Program-made: the position numbers and the translations under genes
Origin: Acidobacteriota bacterium
Lineage (GTDB): Bacteria; Acidobacteriota; UBA4820; DSQY01
DNA length: 47,645 nucleotides
Direction of reading: 5' to 3'
NCBI GenBank assembly: GCA_021778515.1
Contig: JAJYCJ010000007.1
Coordinates: 10,498 to 58,142, forward strand
Notes under the pieces: generated by a model
Seen by the model: the letters and a program-made list of their open reading frames with translations, nothing else
Databases searched by the model: none
Told to the model about the DNA's origin: nothing
Part shown: one piece after another, positions 17,283 to 26,765 of the stretch
How the letters are laid out: each line of letters starts with the position of its first letter
Position numbering within the stretch: the stretch's first letter is position 1

Positions 17283-19134
17283 AGGCGCGGTGAAGCGTGA
17301 AACCACGCCCCGCTGGTGGGGCTGGTTCATGGCGGCCGGAGCGGCGGCGGCACTCGGCCTAGCCTGCTGTGCGCTCTTCCTGTCGCCCTTCGACATGGAC
17401 GAATTCGAGTTCGCCAGGGCCTCCTCCTTCGTGGCGGAAGGCCGGCTACCCTACGCGGGGTTCTGGGAGCACCACACGCCGCTGCTCTGGCTGGTGGCGG
17501 CACCCGTGGCGGGACCGGCCCTCAGCGCCGATCCCGTCCTTGGTCTGACGGTCTTGCGGGGACTCGCGGCCCTCTTCTGGCTCGCCACCGCTTGGATCGG
17601 GCTCGCCTGGTTGCGGAGGAGGGGCGTGCCCTGGCTCGTGGGAGGCCTGGCGCTGGCGCTCCTCTTCGCGCAGGACACCTTCCTCCGCACCGTGGTCCAG
17701 TTTCGCGTGGACTCGCTGATGGTCCTCCTGGTTCTTGGCGGCCTCGTGGCCTGCGACGTGGGATGCGAGACCGGATCAGCCCGCTGGCTGGGGCTCTCGG
17801 GGCTCTGCCTGGCCCTGGCCTGCCTGGCCTCGCAGAGGGCCCTCTTCTTCGCCGTGGCGGCGGTTCTGTGGGCCGTGGCGGCGGCCCTCTGGAAGCGCCA
17901 GGCGCCCTGGCGCTTCGCCCTTCCCCTGGCCGGCGCGGGAGCGGCGGTGGCGGCGGGGGTCACGGCGCTTCTTCTCGCCACGGGGACCTTCGGCCTCTTC
18001 TGGCGCGACGTGGTGACCCTCAACTGGTTGTACGAGAAGGCGGAGGGGGCGTATGGAGGGCTGAGGATCTGGTGGCCCGTCCTGCTGGAGCCGCTCCGCC
18101 AGGGATCCCCGGGGGCGCTACTCTTCTGGGGCGCCCTCCTGGCCTCTCTGGTGGCGGCCTTTCTGCCCGCGAGGCTGCGCGGGCCCCTGATCCGGCCCCT
18201 CTCGCTTGTCTGGCTCGGATGCGCGATCGCATCCAGCCTCGTGGCGGCCACCTTCGGCTACCAGTTCCTCGCGCTCTGGTGGCTCGGCGGACTGCTCGTG
18301 GCCCTGGCGGTGAGCCGGTGGGCCCTGATGAGGCAGGCCCTGGAGCGGCCGCTGGGGGCGGGCGTGGCGCTCCTGGTGGTGCTCGCCTGCCTGGGCGTGG
18401 CAGCGGCCGGACAGCCCTGGAAAGAGTGGGGGACGACCCGGGACCGCCAGGTCTGGCTCCTGGAGGAGGTCGCGGCCCGAACGAGCCCGGGCGAGGTGGT
18501 CTGGGAGGGCAGCGGCTGCGCCTTCGGAAGAAAGCCCGCCTCCACCTATTGGTTCACGCCCACTCTGGTGACCGCACTGGAAAAGCGGGGCCTTCTCTCG
18601 GCCTTCGCCCCGGCGAGGCTCAGGGCCCAACCGCCCTCCCTGGTGCTCATGGACGGCCGCTTCTCGCCCGCCCTGGACGCGGCGCCCGCTGAGGTCCGGG
18701 CCTTCCTGTACGCCCACTACCTGCCGGTCACGCGCCGCCTGGACCTGTGGGCGCCCGCCGCCGTGAAGCTTCTCGAACCGTCCTCGCCGCCCGTGGAATT
18801 CGCCCCTCTCCTGCCGGGACACTACCGGCTGGCCGTTCTCCCCCTGGAGCCCGACGAAGCCCTTTGGTTCGCTTCCGGGCTCCTGGACGGAATCGGCTCG
18901 GCGAGGCCCGTCCCTTCGCTCCCGGCGCCCCCGGGCCTCGTGCTCGCGACTTCGGCCAAGGCCGGGGCGAACGAGGGAGGGGCCCCCGCGTACGACTTCC
19001 GGCGGGGCGATTGGGTGCGTGCCTCCTGGCTCGGCAGCCACCCCGCGATCCTTCTGCTGGTGCCGACGGGGTATGACTCCGTCTATGTCCCCGTGTGGGG
19101 CGCCGAGGCGAAAGGGAGCAATGGCCCACCCTAG
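17275..19134 (+). CDS. GT39/ArnT-like membrane glycosyltransferase
   Basis: SPFDMDEFEFARASSFVAEGRLPYAGFWEHHTPLLWLVAAP (acidic loop-1 motif plus multiple TMs). Start overlaps the previous stop. Confidence 0.75.
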   Translation: MAEGAVKRETTPRWWGWFMAAGAAAALGLACCALFLSPFDMDEFEFARASSFVAEGRLPYAGFWEHHTPLLWLVAAPVAGPALSADPVLGLTVLRGLAALFWLATAWIGLAWLRRRGVPWLVGGLALALLFAQDTFLRTVVQFRVDSLMVLLVLGGLVACDVGCETGSARWLGLSGLCLALACLASQRALFFAVAAVLWAVAAALWKRQAPWRFALPLAGAGAAVAAGVTALLLATGTFGLFWRDVVTLNWLYEKAEGAYGGLRIWWPVLLEPLRQGSPGALLFWGALLASLVAAFLPARLRGPLIRPLSLVWLGCAIASSLVAATFGYQFLALWWLGGLLVALAVSRWALMRQALERPLGAGVALLVVLACLGVAAAGQPWKEWGTTRDRQVWLLEEVAARTSPGEVVWEGSGCAFGRKPASTYWFTPTLVTALEKRGLLSAFAPARLRAQPPSLVLMDGRFSPALDAAPAEVRAFLYAHYLPVTRRLDLWAPAAVKLLEPSSPPVEFAPLLPGHYRLAVLPLEPDEALWFASGLLDGIGSARPVPSLPAPPGLVLATSAKAGANEGGAPAYDFRRGDWVRASWLGSHPAILLLVPTGYDSVYVPVWGAEAKGSNGPP

Positions 19135-19136
19135 CC

Positions 19137-19260
19137 TGTCATTGCGAGGGCTCCTCGCAAAGGGCAGCCAGCGAAGCAATCCCGGCCCTGCATGACCGGC
19201 CCTAAGCCGGTGGTTTTCCATCCATGGGGCTGCCGCGGCCCTTCGGGCCTCGCAGTGACG
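19137..19260. repeat. ~124-bp TIR element (MITE-like), copy 4
   Basis: TGTCATTGCGAGG ... CCTCGCAGTGACG; high identity to the reverse complement of copies at 319, 673 and 2062. Confidence 0.85.
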
Positions 19261-19495
19261 GTAACGGGAGAGTCGTCCGCCATCCGCCGCGATGGGCTTT
19301 TGCTCCTCACTCCTCACTGCCCACTGTCCTTCCAGGGAGTCCTGAGTCCCGCCCTTCACCCACTGCCGGCGCGATCCTGGACGCGCTTCGCTGGCCAGTA
19401 TGACCGCAGGAAAAAGCGCCATCGCCCCACGGAGTACAATGGCGGTGGGGCGATCCCGGGTCGCCCGGCCCTGCGACGGGAGGTGAGAGGCGGCC

Positions 19496-21094
19496 ATGAG
19501 CTCAGGAGGACAGGACGCGGTCGCGGTGGCGGGCGCGCCGCGGCGGAGGCTCTCGGGCTGGATCGGCGGCGTCCTCCTTGCCCTGGTCGTGGGCGCGGTG
19601 CTCCTCAGCCTGATCAGCCCCGTCTTCAACCCGCCCAAGTGGGACGAGTGCATCGTCGACTACGACGCCCGCCGTGTGGCGGCGGGGGAGGTGCCCTACC
19701 GGGATTTCTTCAACTTCACCCCGCCGGGCGTTTTCCTGTGGCTGGCGCCGATCGTGGGTGCGGGGGGCGACCATCCGCTGACGCGGGGGCGTTACGCGAG
19801 CCTCGTGCTGATCCTCCTCTCCTGGTGGCTGGCCGCCCTGCTTCTGAAGCGCAGCGGCTGGAGCGCCCGCAACGCCTGGCTGCTGGCCGCCCTCTACCCC
19901 GTGGCCCTCTACGCCTTCTGGCCCATTCCCTCCCACCAGTGGCTCGCCAACGCCTTCCTGATCGGCGCGTGGGCGCTCCTCTGCAAGCCGGGCGGCCTCG
20001 GCACCCGAGGCTGGGCGGCGGAGGGGCTTCTCGCGGGGTTGGCGGCCTTCACCCTCCAGCCCCAGGGAGTCCTGGCCCTCCTCTCGGCGGGCATCCTGTG
20101 GGCCCTGGAGCCCGAGGCCAGGGTGCGCAAGGGGGCGGCCTTCGCGGCGGGCTTTTCGCTCCTCTGGCTTCCCTTCCTCGGCGCGATGGCCTGGCTGGGC
20201 GGCCTTGGGGCCTTCTGGCGCGACGTGGTGCGCTGGCCCATGCACAACTACAGCCGCCTGGGCAACGAGAACGCCCACTTCCCCTTTCAGGACGTGCCCT
20301 GGCGCCTGGGGGACCTGTGGAGCCACTGGCTCCAGAGGCCCAGCGTGGGCCAGGCGGTGACGAGCCTGGCCGGGTTCCTTCTCTACGGCATCCTCCTGGC
20401 GGCCTTCGCCGCCCTCGTCGCGTGGGCCTTCGCCCGGTTCGCGGCATGGCTCCGCCGGCACCGCATGGGGAGCCCCTGGGAAGCCGCGGCCGTCGCCGTG
20501 ACCTTCCTCGCGCTGGGGCTTTTGTTGAGGGGCAACGCGAACTGGCTGCACCTGGTCTTCGCCCTCGGTCCCCTCGGCCTGCTCTGGCTGGCGTGGATCG
20601 GGCGGGAGGGGCCTTCGCCCAGGGCGCGCGGGGCGGTCGCCGCCGCCGCGGTCGTGCTCCTGGCGGCCGGGGCGGCCTATGCGCTGAGGGGGTGGTGGTT
20701 CTACAGGCCCGCGGCCTGGGAGTTCACGGACGCCGACCGGACCCTGCGGGAATCGCCCATCAACCGGTACCTGCGGGCACCCGGCGTCCTGCACCCGGGG
20801 GACACGCTGGTGGCCCTCCCCGAGGGCGGGGAGGTTTACCTCTACACGGCTCCCGCCGCCATCGGCTACACCTACTTCCAGCCGCTCGACAGGCACTACA
20901 ACGACCTGCGCGACCACGAGATCGCGGCGGCGCAGATGACCAAGGAGCGGCCGCGATTCGTGCTGATGCCCGAGGCCCTGGAGAAGGACTATCTGGATCC
21001 GCGCTCCCCCGTGGCGGCTCTCCTTCGGCGCGAATACGTTCGCGCGGGCGAAGTGGGTTCGGCAGTTCTTTACCAGCGGAGGGAGGGACCATGA
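19496..21094 (+). CDS. GT39/ArnT-like membrane glycosyltransferase
   Basis: FNPPKWDECIVDYDARRVAAGEVPYRDFFNFTPPGVFLWLAP and many TM segments. Confidence 0.75.
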   Translation: MSSGGQDAVAVAGAPRRRLSGWIGGVLLALVVGAVLLSLISPVFNPPKWDECIVDYDARRVAAGEVPYRDFFNFTPPGVFLWLAPIVGAGGDHPLTRGRYASLVLILLSWWLAALLLKRSGWSARNAWLLAALYPVALYAFWPIPSHQWLANAFLIGAWALLCKPGGLGTRGWAAEGLLAGLAAFTLQPQGVLALLSAGILWALEPEARVRKGAAFAAGFSLLWLPFLGAMAWLGGLGAFWRDVVRWPMHNYSRLGNENAHFPFQDVPWRLGDLWSHWLQRPSVGQAVTSLAGFLLYGILLAAFAALVAWAFARFAAWLRRHRMGSPWEAAAVAVTFLALGLLLRGNANWLHLVFALGPLGLLWLAWIGREGPSPRARGAVAAAAVVLLAAGAAYALRGWWFYRPAAWEFTDADRTLRESPINRYLRAPGVLHPGDTLVALPEGGEVYLYTAPAAIGYTYFQPLDRHYNDLRDHEIAAAQMTKERPRFVLMPEALEKDYLDPRSPVAALLRREYVRAGEVGSAVLYQRREGP

Positions 21095-21257
21095 AGGGCG
21101 TCGGGGTCGCTTTGGGAACGGCTGGCTTCCGCGGGCGGCGATTCGTACACCGGCAGCGCGGTGGTTGTGGGAGCGATTGTCCGATCGCGAAGGGTGGAAG
21201 CGAATGGATGTCGGCCTTTGGAGGGCCCTCTTGCAACCATAGGCGAGGAGCTGAGGC

Positions 21258-23384
21258 ATGAGGGAGTGGTCGTGGGGCCGCTGGAGGGAGGCGGGATGGC
21301 TCGCGTTCATCCTCCTGCTGACGCTCGCCGCTTACGGTCAGGTGGTCCGCTTCCCCTTCACCGGCTACGACGACGCCTACTACGTCGGTCCCGATACGGC
21401 CATGAGCCACGGCCTCTCCTGGGCAAACCTCCGCTACGCCTTCACGCATCTGCACTTCCATCTCTACTATCCTCTTACGCTTCTTTCCCACATGTTCGAT
21501 TGCCAGCTCTACGGCCAATGGGCGGGCGGCCATCACCTCACTAACCTGATCCTGCACCTCATCTGTATCGTCCTCGTTTATCTCTTGTTCCGCTTGGCAA
21601 CGAATGAGCCGGGACGGAGTGCCGCCGTGGCGGCCCTCTTCGCTCTCCACCCGCTGCACGTGGAGGCCGTGGTCTGGATCGCCGAGCGCAAGGAGCTGCT
21701 CTGCACGCTCTTCACCCTGCTGGCTCTTCTGGCCTACGGCGCGTACGCGCGCCGACGGAGACCGGGAGGGTACTTGGCTGTGAGCCTCCTCTTCGTGTGC
21801 GCCCTCTTGGCTAAGCCGATGGCCGTGACTCTTCCGGTGGTGTTCTTGCTGGCGGATGTCTGGCCCCTGGAACGCCGGAAGTGGGGAGGCGCGGGGAACG
21901 GTGCATCCCAAGTGGCTCGCTCCCCATGGGCTTCCCACTGGACGTCGGTTTGGCCGCTTCTGAAGGAGAAGCTCCCGTGGTTCGGGGTGAGCCTCGCCTT
22001 TTCCGTCTTAACCGTGGTGGCCAACCGCGAAGGCGGCGCTCTCACGTCGCTTGCGGCTCTGCCTCTGCCTTGGCGGATCGGCAATGCCTGTGATGCTTAC
22101 GGCCAGTATCTGGCTAAGACCTTTGTGCCGGCGGGGCTTTCCGTCTATTACCCTTACCCCGGCAGTGTACCGTGGGGTTTGGCGGCCATTTCGGCGCTCC
22201 TGCTGATCCTCCTGCTCTGGCTGGGGGTCCGGTTGCGAGCGCGGGCCCCTTACCTGCTCATCGGCACCCTGTTCTTCGTGGTGACCCTCCTGCCCGTCAT
22301 CGGGCTCCTCCAGGTGGGCTCCCTCCAGGCCTACGCCGACCGGTATACCTATTTCACTCTGTTGGGCCCCTTCGCCGCCCTCGTTTGGGGTATATCCGAC
22401 GGGGCGGAGCATTTTCACCTCAACCCTTCGTGGCTGAAGGGCGCCTTCATGGCGCTGCTGCTCCTTCTGACCGTTATTACCTGGTACCAAGTGCGGAACT
22501 GGCGGAGCGACGAGGAGCTCTTCGGGCGATCGCTGGCCCTCTACCCGAAGGGCAACTATGTGGCCTGGGCCGTGCTAGGCCATACTTACATGGAGAAGGA
22601 CCAGCTCACCCTGGCGCAGAAGGCCCTCGAAAATGCGGTGGCGATCGCGCCGGGTATCGGCTACACGAGGGTGAATTTGGGCGACGTCCTGGTGCGGGAG
22701 GGGGAGTACGGTCCAGCCGAGGCCTGTTATCGCGAGGCCCTCCACATCGGCGGCGCCAGTGAGAGTCTAGCTCTCTATGGATTAGGGCGGCTCTTGGCCG
22801 TGGAGCACCGCTCCGCTGAAGCCGTGCCCTATCTGCGGAGGGCCTGGGAGCGTCAGCCCTACATGGTGGAGGCGCCCATCACGCTGGCGAGCGCCCTGCG
22901 GAACGGCGGTCAACCGGAGCAGGCCCTAGCGGTTCTTCGCAAAGCGGAAGTCCTCTTTTCCGGGGACTGGCTGGTGCAGGCCAATCTGGGCCTCACGCTG
23001 GAGGTGCTCGGCCGCCCGGAGCAGGCCCTGGCGGTCTTCGACCGAGCCCTTCACCTGGGTGGCCCTGCCGTGTGGCGGGAGGTGGCGGCTCTGATGCTGG
23101 CGCCTCCTGGCATTCCTAGGCCCATTGCCGAGAAGGCGCTCACCGTGGTGGAAAGCGTGATTCGGGCCGAGCCGGGAAGCTGGCCGGCTTTCTCCACCCT
23201 CGCCGCCGCATGGTGCGCACTGCGACAGCGCGAGGAAGCGATAAAGGCCCAAGCTCAGGCGGAGCGGCTCGCGATGGTCCAGGGAGGGAAGGCGGCCCAG
23301 CAGGCTGCCTCCCGCTTGGCCCCGCCCTGTTTGAAGGCGCGGGGAACACCACCCCCCGCTGCGGTCCCGGGCGCGAATCCCTAG
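21258..23384 (+). CDS. TMTC-like membrane glycosyltransferase with TPRs (paralogue 3)
   Basis: FTGYDDAYYVGPDTAMSHGLSWANLRYAFTHLHFHLYYPLTLLSHMFDCQLYG, HPLHVEAVVWIAERKELLCTLF, YADRYTYFTLLGPF; C-terminal TPRs. Confidence 0.83.
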   Translation: MREWSWGRWREAGWLAFILLLTLAAYGQVVRFPFTGYDDAYYVGPDTAMSHGLSWANLRYAFTHLHFHLYYPLTLLSHMFDCQLYGQWAGGHHLTNLILHLICIVLVYLLFRLATNEPGRSAAVAALFALHPLHVEAVVWIAERKELLCTLFTLLALLAYGAYARRRRPGGYLAVSLLFVCALLAKPMAVTLPVVFLLADVWPLERRKWGGAGNGASQVARSPWASHWTSVWPLLKEKLPWFGVSLAFSVLTVVANREGGALTSLAALPLPWRIGNACDAYGQYLAKTFVPAGLSVYYPYPGSVPWGLAAISALLLILLLWLGVRLRARAPYLLIGTLFFVVTLLPVIGLLQVGSLQAYADRYTYFTLLGPFAALVWGISDGAEHFHLNPSWLKGAFMALLLLLTVITWYQVRNWRSDEELFGRSLALYPKGNYVAWAVLGHTYMEKDQLTLAQKALENAVAIAPGIGYTRVNLGDVLVREGEYGPAEACYREALHIGGASESLALYGLGRLLAVEHRSAEAVPYLRRAWERQPYMVEAPITLASALRNGGQPEQALAVLRKAEVLFSGDWLVQANLGLTLEVLGRPEQALAVFDRALHLGGPAVWREVAALMLAPPGIPRPIAEKALTVVESVIRAEPGSWPAFSTLAAAWCALRQREEAIKAQAQAERLAMVQGGKAAQQAASRLAPPCLKARGTPPPAAVPGANP

Positions 23385-23450
23385 CGGCCGCGTTCACCTC
23401 TACCGGTTGCCGCGAGCCCGAGTCTGCACAGTGCTGCGGGTTCAGCGTAG

Positions 23451-23456
23451 TATAAT
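23451..23456 (+). promoter_or_regulatory. Possible -10 element (TATAAT) upstream of paralogue 4
   Basis: TATAAT in a GC-rich context; no convincing -35. Confidence 0.35.
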
Positions 23457-23517
23457 AAAGGCGTTGGCCTCCAGCGGGATAGGCGCCTGCCGGAAGAAAC
23501 GACCTTGGGAGGGGTGA

Positions 23518-25713
23518 GTGGTGAGCGTTCCCCAACGGTGGCGCAGAATTCCCCGCGAGGGGTGGATGGCCCTTTCACTGGTCGCGATGACCGCGGCGGC
23601 CTACTTCTACGTGGTCCACTGCGGCTTCGTCAATTATGACGACCCGGCTTATGTGACCGCTAACCCGGTGGTCCAGGCGGGGCTGACCTGGAGGGGGTTC
23701 CTTTACGCCTTCACCCACACGCCGTTATACCTCTATACACCGCTCACGCTCCTCTCCCACATGCTGGATTGCCAGCTCTTCGGGATGAACCCCGGCGGCG
23801 CCCACGCTATGAGCCTGCTCTACCACCTCATCAGCACACTTCTGCTCTTTTGGGCCCTCACCAAGATGACGAAGGAGCCCTGGCCGAGCTGGGCGGTGGC
23901 GGCCCTCTTTGGCCTCCACCCCATGCACGTGGAGGCCGTGGCCTGGATCGCCGAGCGCAAGGAGGTGCTCTCCACGCTCTTCGGCCTGCTGGCGCTTCTG
24001 GCGTACGCCTACTACGTCGAGAGCCGGAGCAGGCGAGCCTACTGGACGATTTTCGTCTGCCTCCTCCTGAGCCTGCTCGCCAAGCCCATGCTCGTGACCC
24101 TGCCCTTTCTTCTCCTGCTGCTGGACCTCTGGCCGCTGGGGCGGTTGGACCCCTTCGAGCCGTGGCCGCCCCGTGAAGAGGGCAAGGTCCCGCCGTGGCC
24201 CTATCGGCTGAAGCCAGGTTGGCTGCGCCAGATCTGGCCCCTCGTTCGCGAAAAGATCCCCCTCTTTCTGCTGGTCTTCGGCTTCAGCGTGGGGACCTAC
24301 CTGACCAATGCGCTCGGCGGATCTTTGCCGAGCACGAGGGCCTTTCCCATCGGCCTGCGCCTGGAGACGGTTCTTTACGCCTACGGGCAATACATCGCCA
24401 AGCTCTTCTTTCCCGTGGGGCTCAGCTTTTTCTACCCCGTCACACTTCTCGGCCTGACGGTGGTAAGCGTCCTCCCGCCGCTCCTCTTGCTGATGGCCGT
24501 CACCCTGCTCGCTCTGCGCCTGGCGCAGAGGGCTCCGTTCCTGCTCGTGGGCTGGCTGTGGTTCCTCGGTACGCTGGTGCCCGTCATCGGCCTCATCCGC
24601 GTGGGCTCCCCGCAGGCCTATGCCGATCGCTACACCTACTTCACCTACACGGGGCTCTTCGTCATTCTCGTCTGGACCGTCTACCGATGGGTGAAAGGGA
24701 GGGGGCTGGGAACCCGCATCGCCCTCTATCTGTTCTGCGGCTTGCTTCTCACCCTGGGGCTCCAGACGGCCTTTCAGGTCACGGTCTGGAGGGACAGCGA
24801 ATCGCTCTTCACCCATTCGCTCGAGGTAGCTCCCAAGGGCAATTACGTGGCCATGGGCGGGCTGGGCATGGTCTATTACGACAAGTACAAGAACATCGAG
24901 GGGGCCAAGACCCTGCTCAAGAAGGCCATTTCCCTGGGCCCCGTCTACCCCAATTGGTACAACCTGGGTGGCATCCTCGTGCGGGAGGGGGAATTCAAGG
25001 AGGGCGAGGCCTGCCTGCGCCAGGCCCTGGCCGCGAGCCAATGGAAGGATCAGAAGGCGAACGCGCTCTCCGCCCTGGCCTACGCCTGCGTGAGGCAGGC
25101 CCAGTACGCGCAAGCCCTGGAGTTCTCCAGGCGCGCCCTGACCCTCGCACCCGGCCAGGAGAGTGCCATCGAGAGCGAGGCCGAGGCTTTGCTGGGGCTC
25201 GGCCGGTGCCGCGAGGCGGAGCAGGTGGCCCGGGCCGGTCTGGCCGAACATTCCAAGAGCAGCGGGATCGCCGTCCGCTTGGCGGTGGCCCTCCTCGGGC
25301 AGGGGCAAGCCCAGGAGGGGGCGCCCTACATGGAGCGGGCACTAAAGATGCGCCGCGGCAACCCCGCGCTCTTCTTCGAGGCGGCTACCGATCTGCTCCT
25401 GATCCCTCACCCCGCCCCTGTCGTCCGCCAGGAGGCGCTCAGCATGGCCCTGCGGGCGGTCCGGGCTGCGCACGGCGGTCAGCCCTGGTACCTGCTCGTC
25501 TATGGCCAGGCGCTGGCGGCCAACGGGCAGAAGCTAGAGGCTCAACAGGTGCTGGAAGACTGCCTCGCCAAGGCCAAGGCGAAGGATATCAAGGGGCTGG
25601 AGCGGATGGCCCGGCGGGCGCTGGACGGCCTGGCCTCCACTGGGGCCGTGGTGCCGGCTGAGGCGGTGATGAGTGGAGAGGCCAGAGGTGAGACGCCAAG
25701 CGCTAGACGCTAG
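23518..25713 (+). CDS. TMTC-like membrane glycosyltransferase with TPRs (paralogue 4)
   Basis: FVNYDDPAYVTANPVVQAGLTWRGFLYAFTHTPLYLYTPLTLLSHMLDCQLFG, HPMHVEAVAWIAERKEVLSTLF, YADRYTYFTYTGLF; C-terminal TPRs. Confidence 0.83.
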   Translation: MVSVPQRWRRIPREGWMALSLVAMTAAAYFYVVHCGFVNYDDPAYVTANPVVQAGLTWRGFLYAFTHTPLYLYTPLTLLSHMLDCQLFGMNPGGAHAMSLLYHLISTLLLFWALTKMTKEPWPSWAVAALFGLHPMHVEAVAWIAERKEVLSTLFGLLALLAYAYYVESRSRRAYWTIFVCLLLSLLAKPMLVTLPFLLLLLDLWPLGRLDPFEPWPPREEGKVPPWPYRLKPGWLRQIWPLVREKIPLFLLVFGFSVGTYLTNALGGSLPSTRAFPIGLRLETVLYAYGQYIAKLFFPVGLSFFYPVTLLGLTVVSVLPPLLLLMAVTLLALRLAQRAPFLLVGWLWFLGTLVPVIGLIRVGSPQAYADRYTYFTYTGLFVILVWTVYRWVKGRGLGTRIALYLFCGLLLTLGLQTAFQVTVWRDSESLFTHSLEVAPKGNYVAMGGLGMVYYDKYKNIEGAKTLLKKAISLGPVYPNWYNLGGILVREGEFKEGEACLRQALAASQWKDQKANALSALAYACVRQAQYAQALEFSRRALTLAPGQESAIESEAEALLGLGRCREAEQVARAGLAEHSKSSGIAVRLAVALLGQGQAQEGAPYMERALKMRRGNPALFFEAATDLLLIPHPAPVVRQEALSMALRAVRAAHGGQPWYLLVYGQALAANGQKLEAQQVLEDCLAKAKAKDIKGLERMARRALDGLASTGAVVPAEAVMSGEARGETPSARR

Positions 25714-25836
25714 ACTCCAAGAAGGCTATTGAGCGAATCGCTGTTGGGCGAAGAAGCGAGCGGATCGTTCACCCGGATTTCCCCCACCAAGCCCCCAATC
25801 CACTTTGCAGGCGGCTTCGCGGCGAATCGCTACCCC

Positions 25837-25878
25837 ACAAGAAAAGGCCCCGGTCAGGTCACCGGGGCCCTTTCTTGT
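25837..25878. terminator. Bidirectional intrinsic terminator between the convergent TMTC-like and pilin genes
   Basis: ACAAGAAAAGGCCCCGGT-CAGGTC-ACCGGGGCCCTTTCTTGT, 18-bp stem with one mismatch and A/T flanks. Confidence 0.85.
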
Positions 25879-25902
25879 CCCTGTGAAGGAATGACTACGA
25901 AA

Positions 25903-26388
25903 TCACTGGCAGGTGTGCTGCGGGCCGTTGGGTAGGACCGCAAAGGTATCGCCCTGCCAGGCGATATCGCACTCGAAGCACGTGGTGGAGACTACCGTGG
26001 AGTAGTTGGCGGTGCCATATACACCGGGCCAAAGGTCCGGTGAACCGTCCTTCCCAAGGGAGGCTACGTCAAATTGGTTCGAGGTGCCGGAATACTGGTA
26101 CGCCACGTTCCAGGGATCGGGGTTGGGAACCACCTTGATGTAATCGGGGGTCAACAAGGATCCAGCGCCACCACTGAGCGCGCCCGCAGTCTGGGTGGGA
26201 TACTGGTTCGTGTCCGTAGCGTAGGACTGCACGGCCGTGGCGATGGAGCGGACCTCGCTCATGGCCCTCTTCTGCTTGGCGCGCTGGATGGCGGAGAGCA
26301 GGTTGGGGATGGCGATGGCGGCAATGATGCCGATGATCGCCACGACGATGAGGAGCTCGATCAGCGTAAAACCTTTCTGTTTCTTCAT
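25903..26388 (-). CDS. Type IV pilin / GspG-like pseudopilin
   Basis: MKKQKGFTLIELLIVVAIIGIIAAIAIPNLLSAIQRAKQKRAMSEVRSI (class III prepilin signal); GspG-like NPDPWNVAYQYSG...SLGKDGSPDL; C-terminal Cys residues. SD AGGAGGTG before the ATG. Confidence 0.92.
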   Translation of the reverse strand: MKKQKGFTLIELLIVVAIIGIIAAIAIPNLLSAIQRAKQKRAMSEVRSIATAVQSYATDTNQYPTQTAGALSGGAGSLLTPDYIKVVPNPDPWNVAYQYSGTSNQFDVASLGKDGSPDLWPGVYGTANYSTVVSTTCFECDIAWQGDTFAVLPNGPQHTCQ

Positions 26389-26414
26389 GCACACCTCCTG
26401 TGAGCCCAGTGTAA

Positions 26415-26431
26415 AGCAATCCCGGTGCCAG
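26415..26431 (-). promoter_or_regulatory. Sigma-54 (-24/-12) promoter for the pilin gene
   Basis: Minus strand CTGGCACCGGGATTGCT: GG-N10-GC, near the consensus TGGCAC-N5-TTGC, ~27 nt before the start codon. Confidence 0.75.
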
Positions 26432-26678
26432 AGGCAAAGGGCGGAGAATCCAAAGGGCCGCCGCGCCGGGTGACACGGGGTGTCACTCCCCGGAGACAAG
26501 GAGTGGCGGGGGAGGGGGAAGAAGAACCACCCCGAAGCCCTTGTTGCCCGTGGGGCGGGCGCCCCCGCCCGCCTGTTCGCGGCTGGGGGCAGCCGCGCCA
26601 CAAAAGAAAAAGAGGATGGTGGGTTGGCGCCTGTGGAGCGGCGCGCCCTCGCCCGCCATCCGCCCCTCACCTCACCTC

Positions 26679-26705
26679 GTAGGAGCGCTCTCCAGAGCGC
26701 GACGG
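26679..26705. repeat. Pseudomonas-REP-like hairpin
   Basis: GTAGGAGCGCTCTCCAGAGCGCGACGG. Confidence 0.6.
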
Positions 26706-26765
26706 GTGGGAAGGGAACGGCGGATCGGCCTCTGGAGGGGCCTCCTGCGGCGAGATTTCACCCGT

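Noticed and set aside
15891-17396. 501-aa minus-strand ORF opposite TMTC-like paralogue 2
   Set aside because: Antisense GC-rich shadow; the + strand encodes clear TM/TPR motifs.
18118-21310. Long minus-strand ORFs (511 and 602 aa) opposite the GT39-like genes
   Set aside because: Antisense shadows with Arg/Gly/Pro-rich low-complexity translations that also read through repeats.
23725-25308. 527-aa minus-strand ORF opposite TMTC-like paralogue 4
   Set aside because: Antisense shadow, Glu/Gln/His-rich with no family motif.
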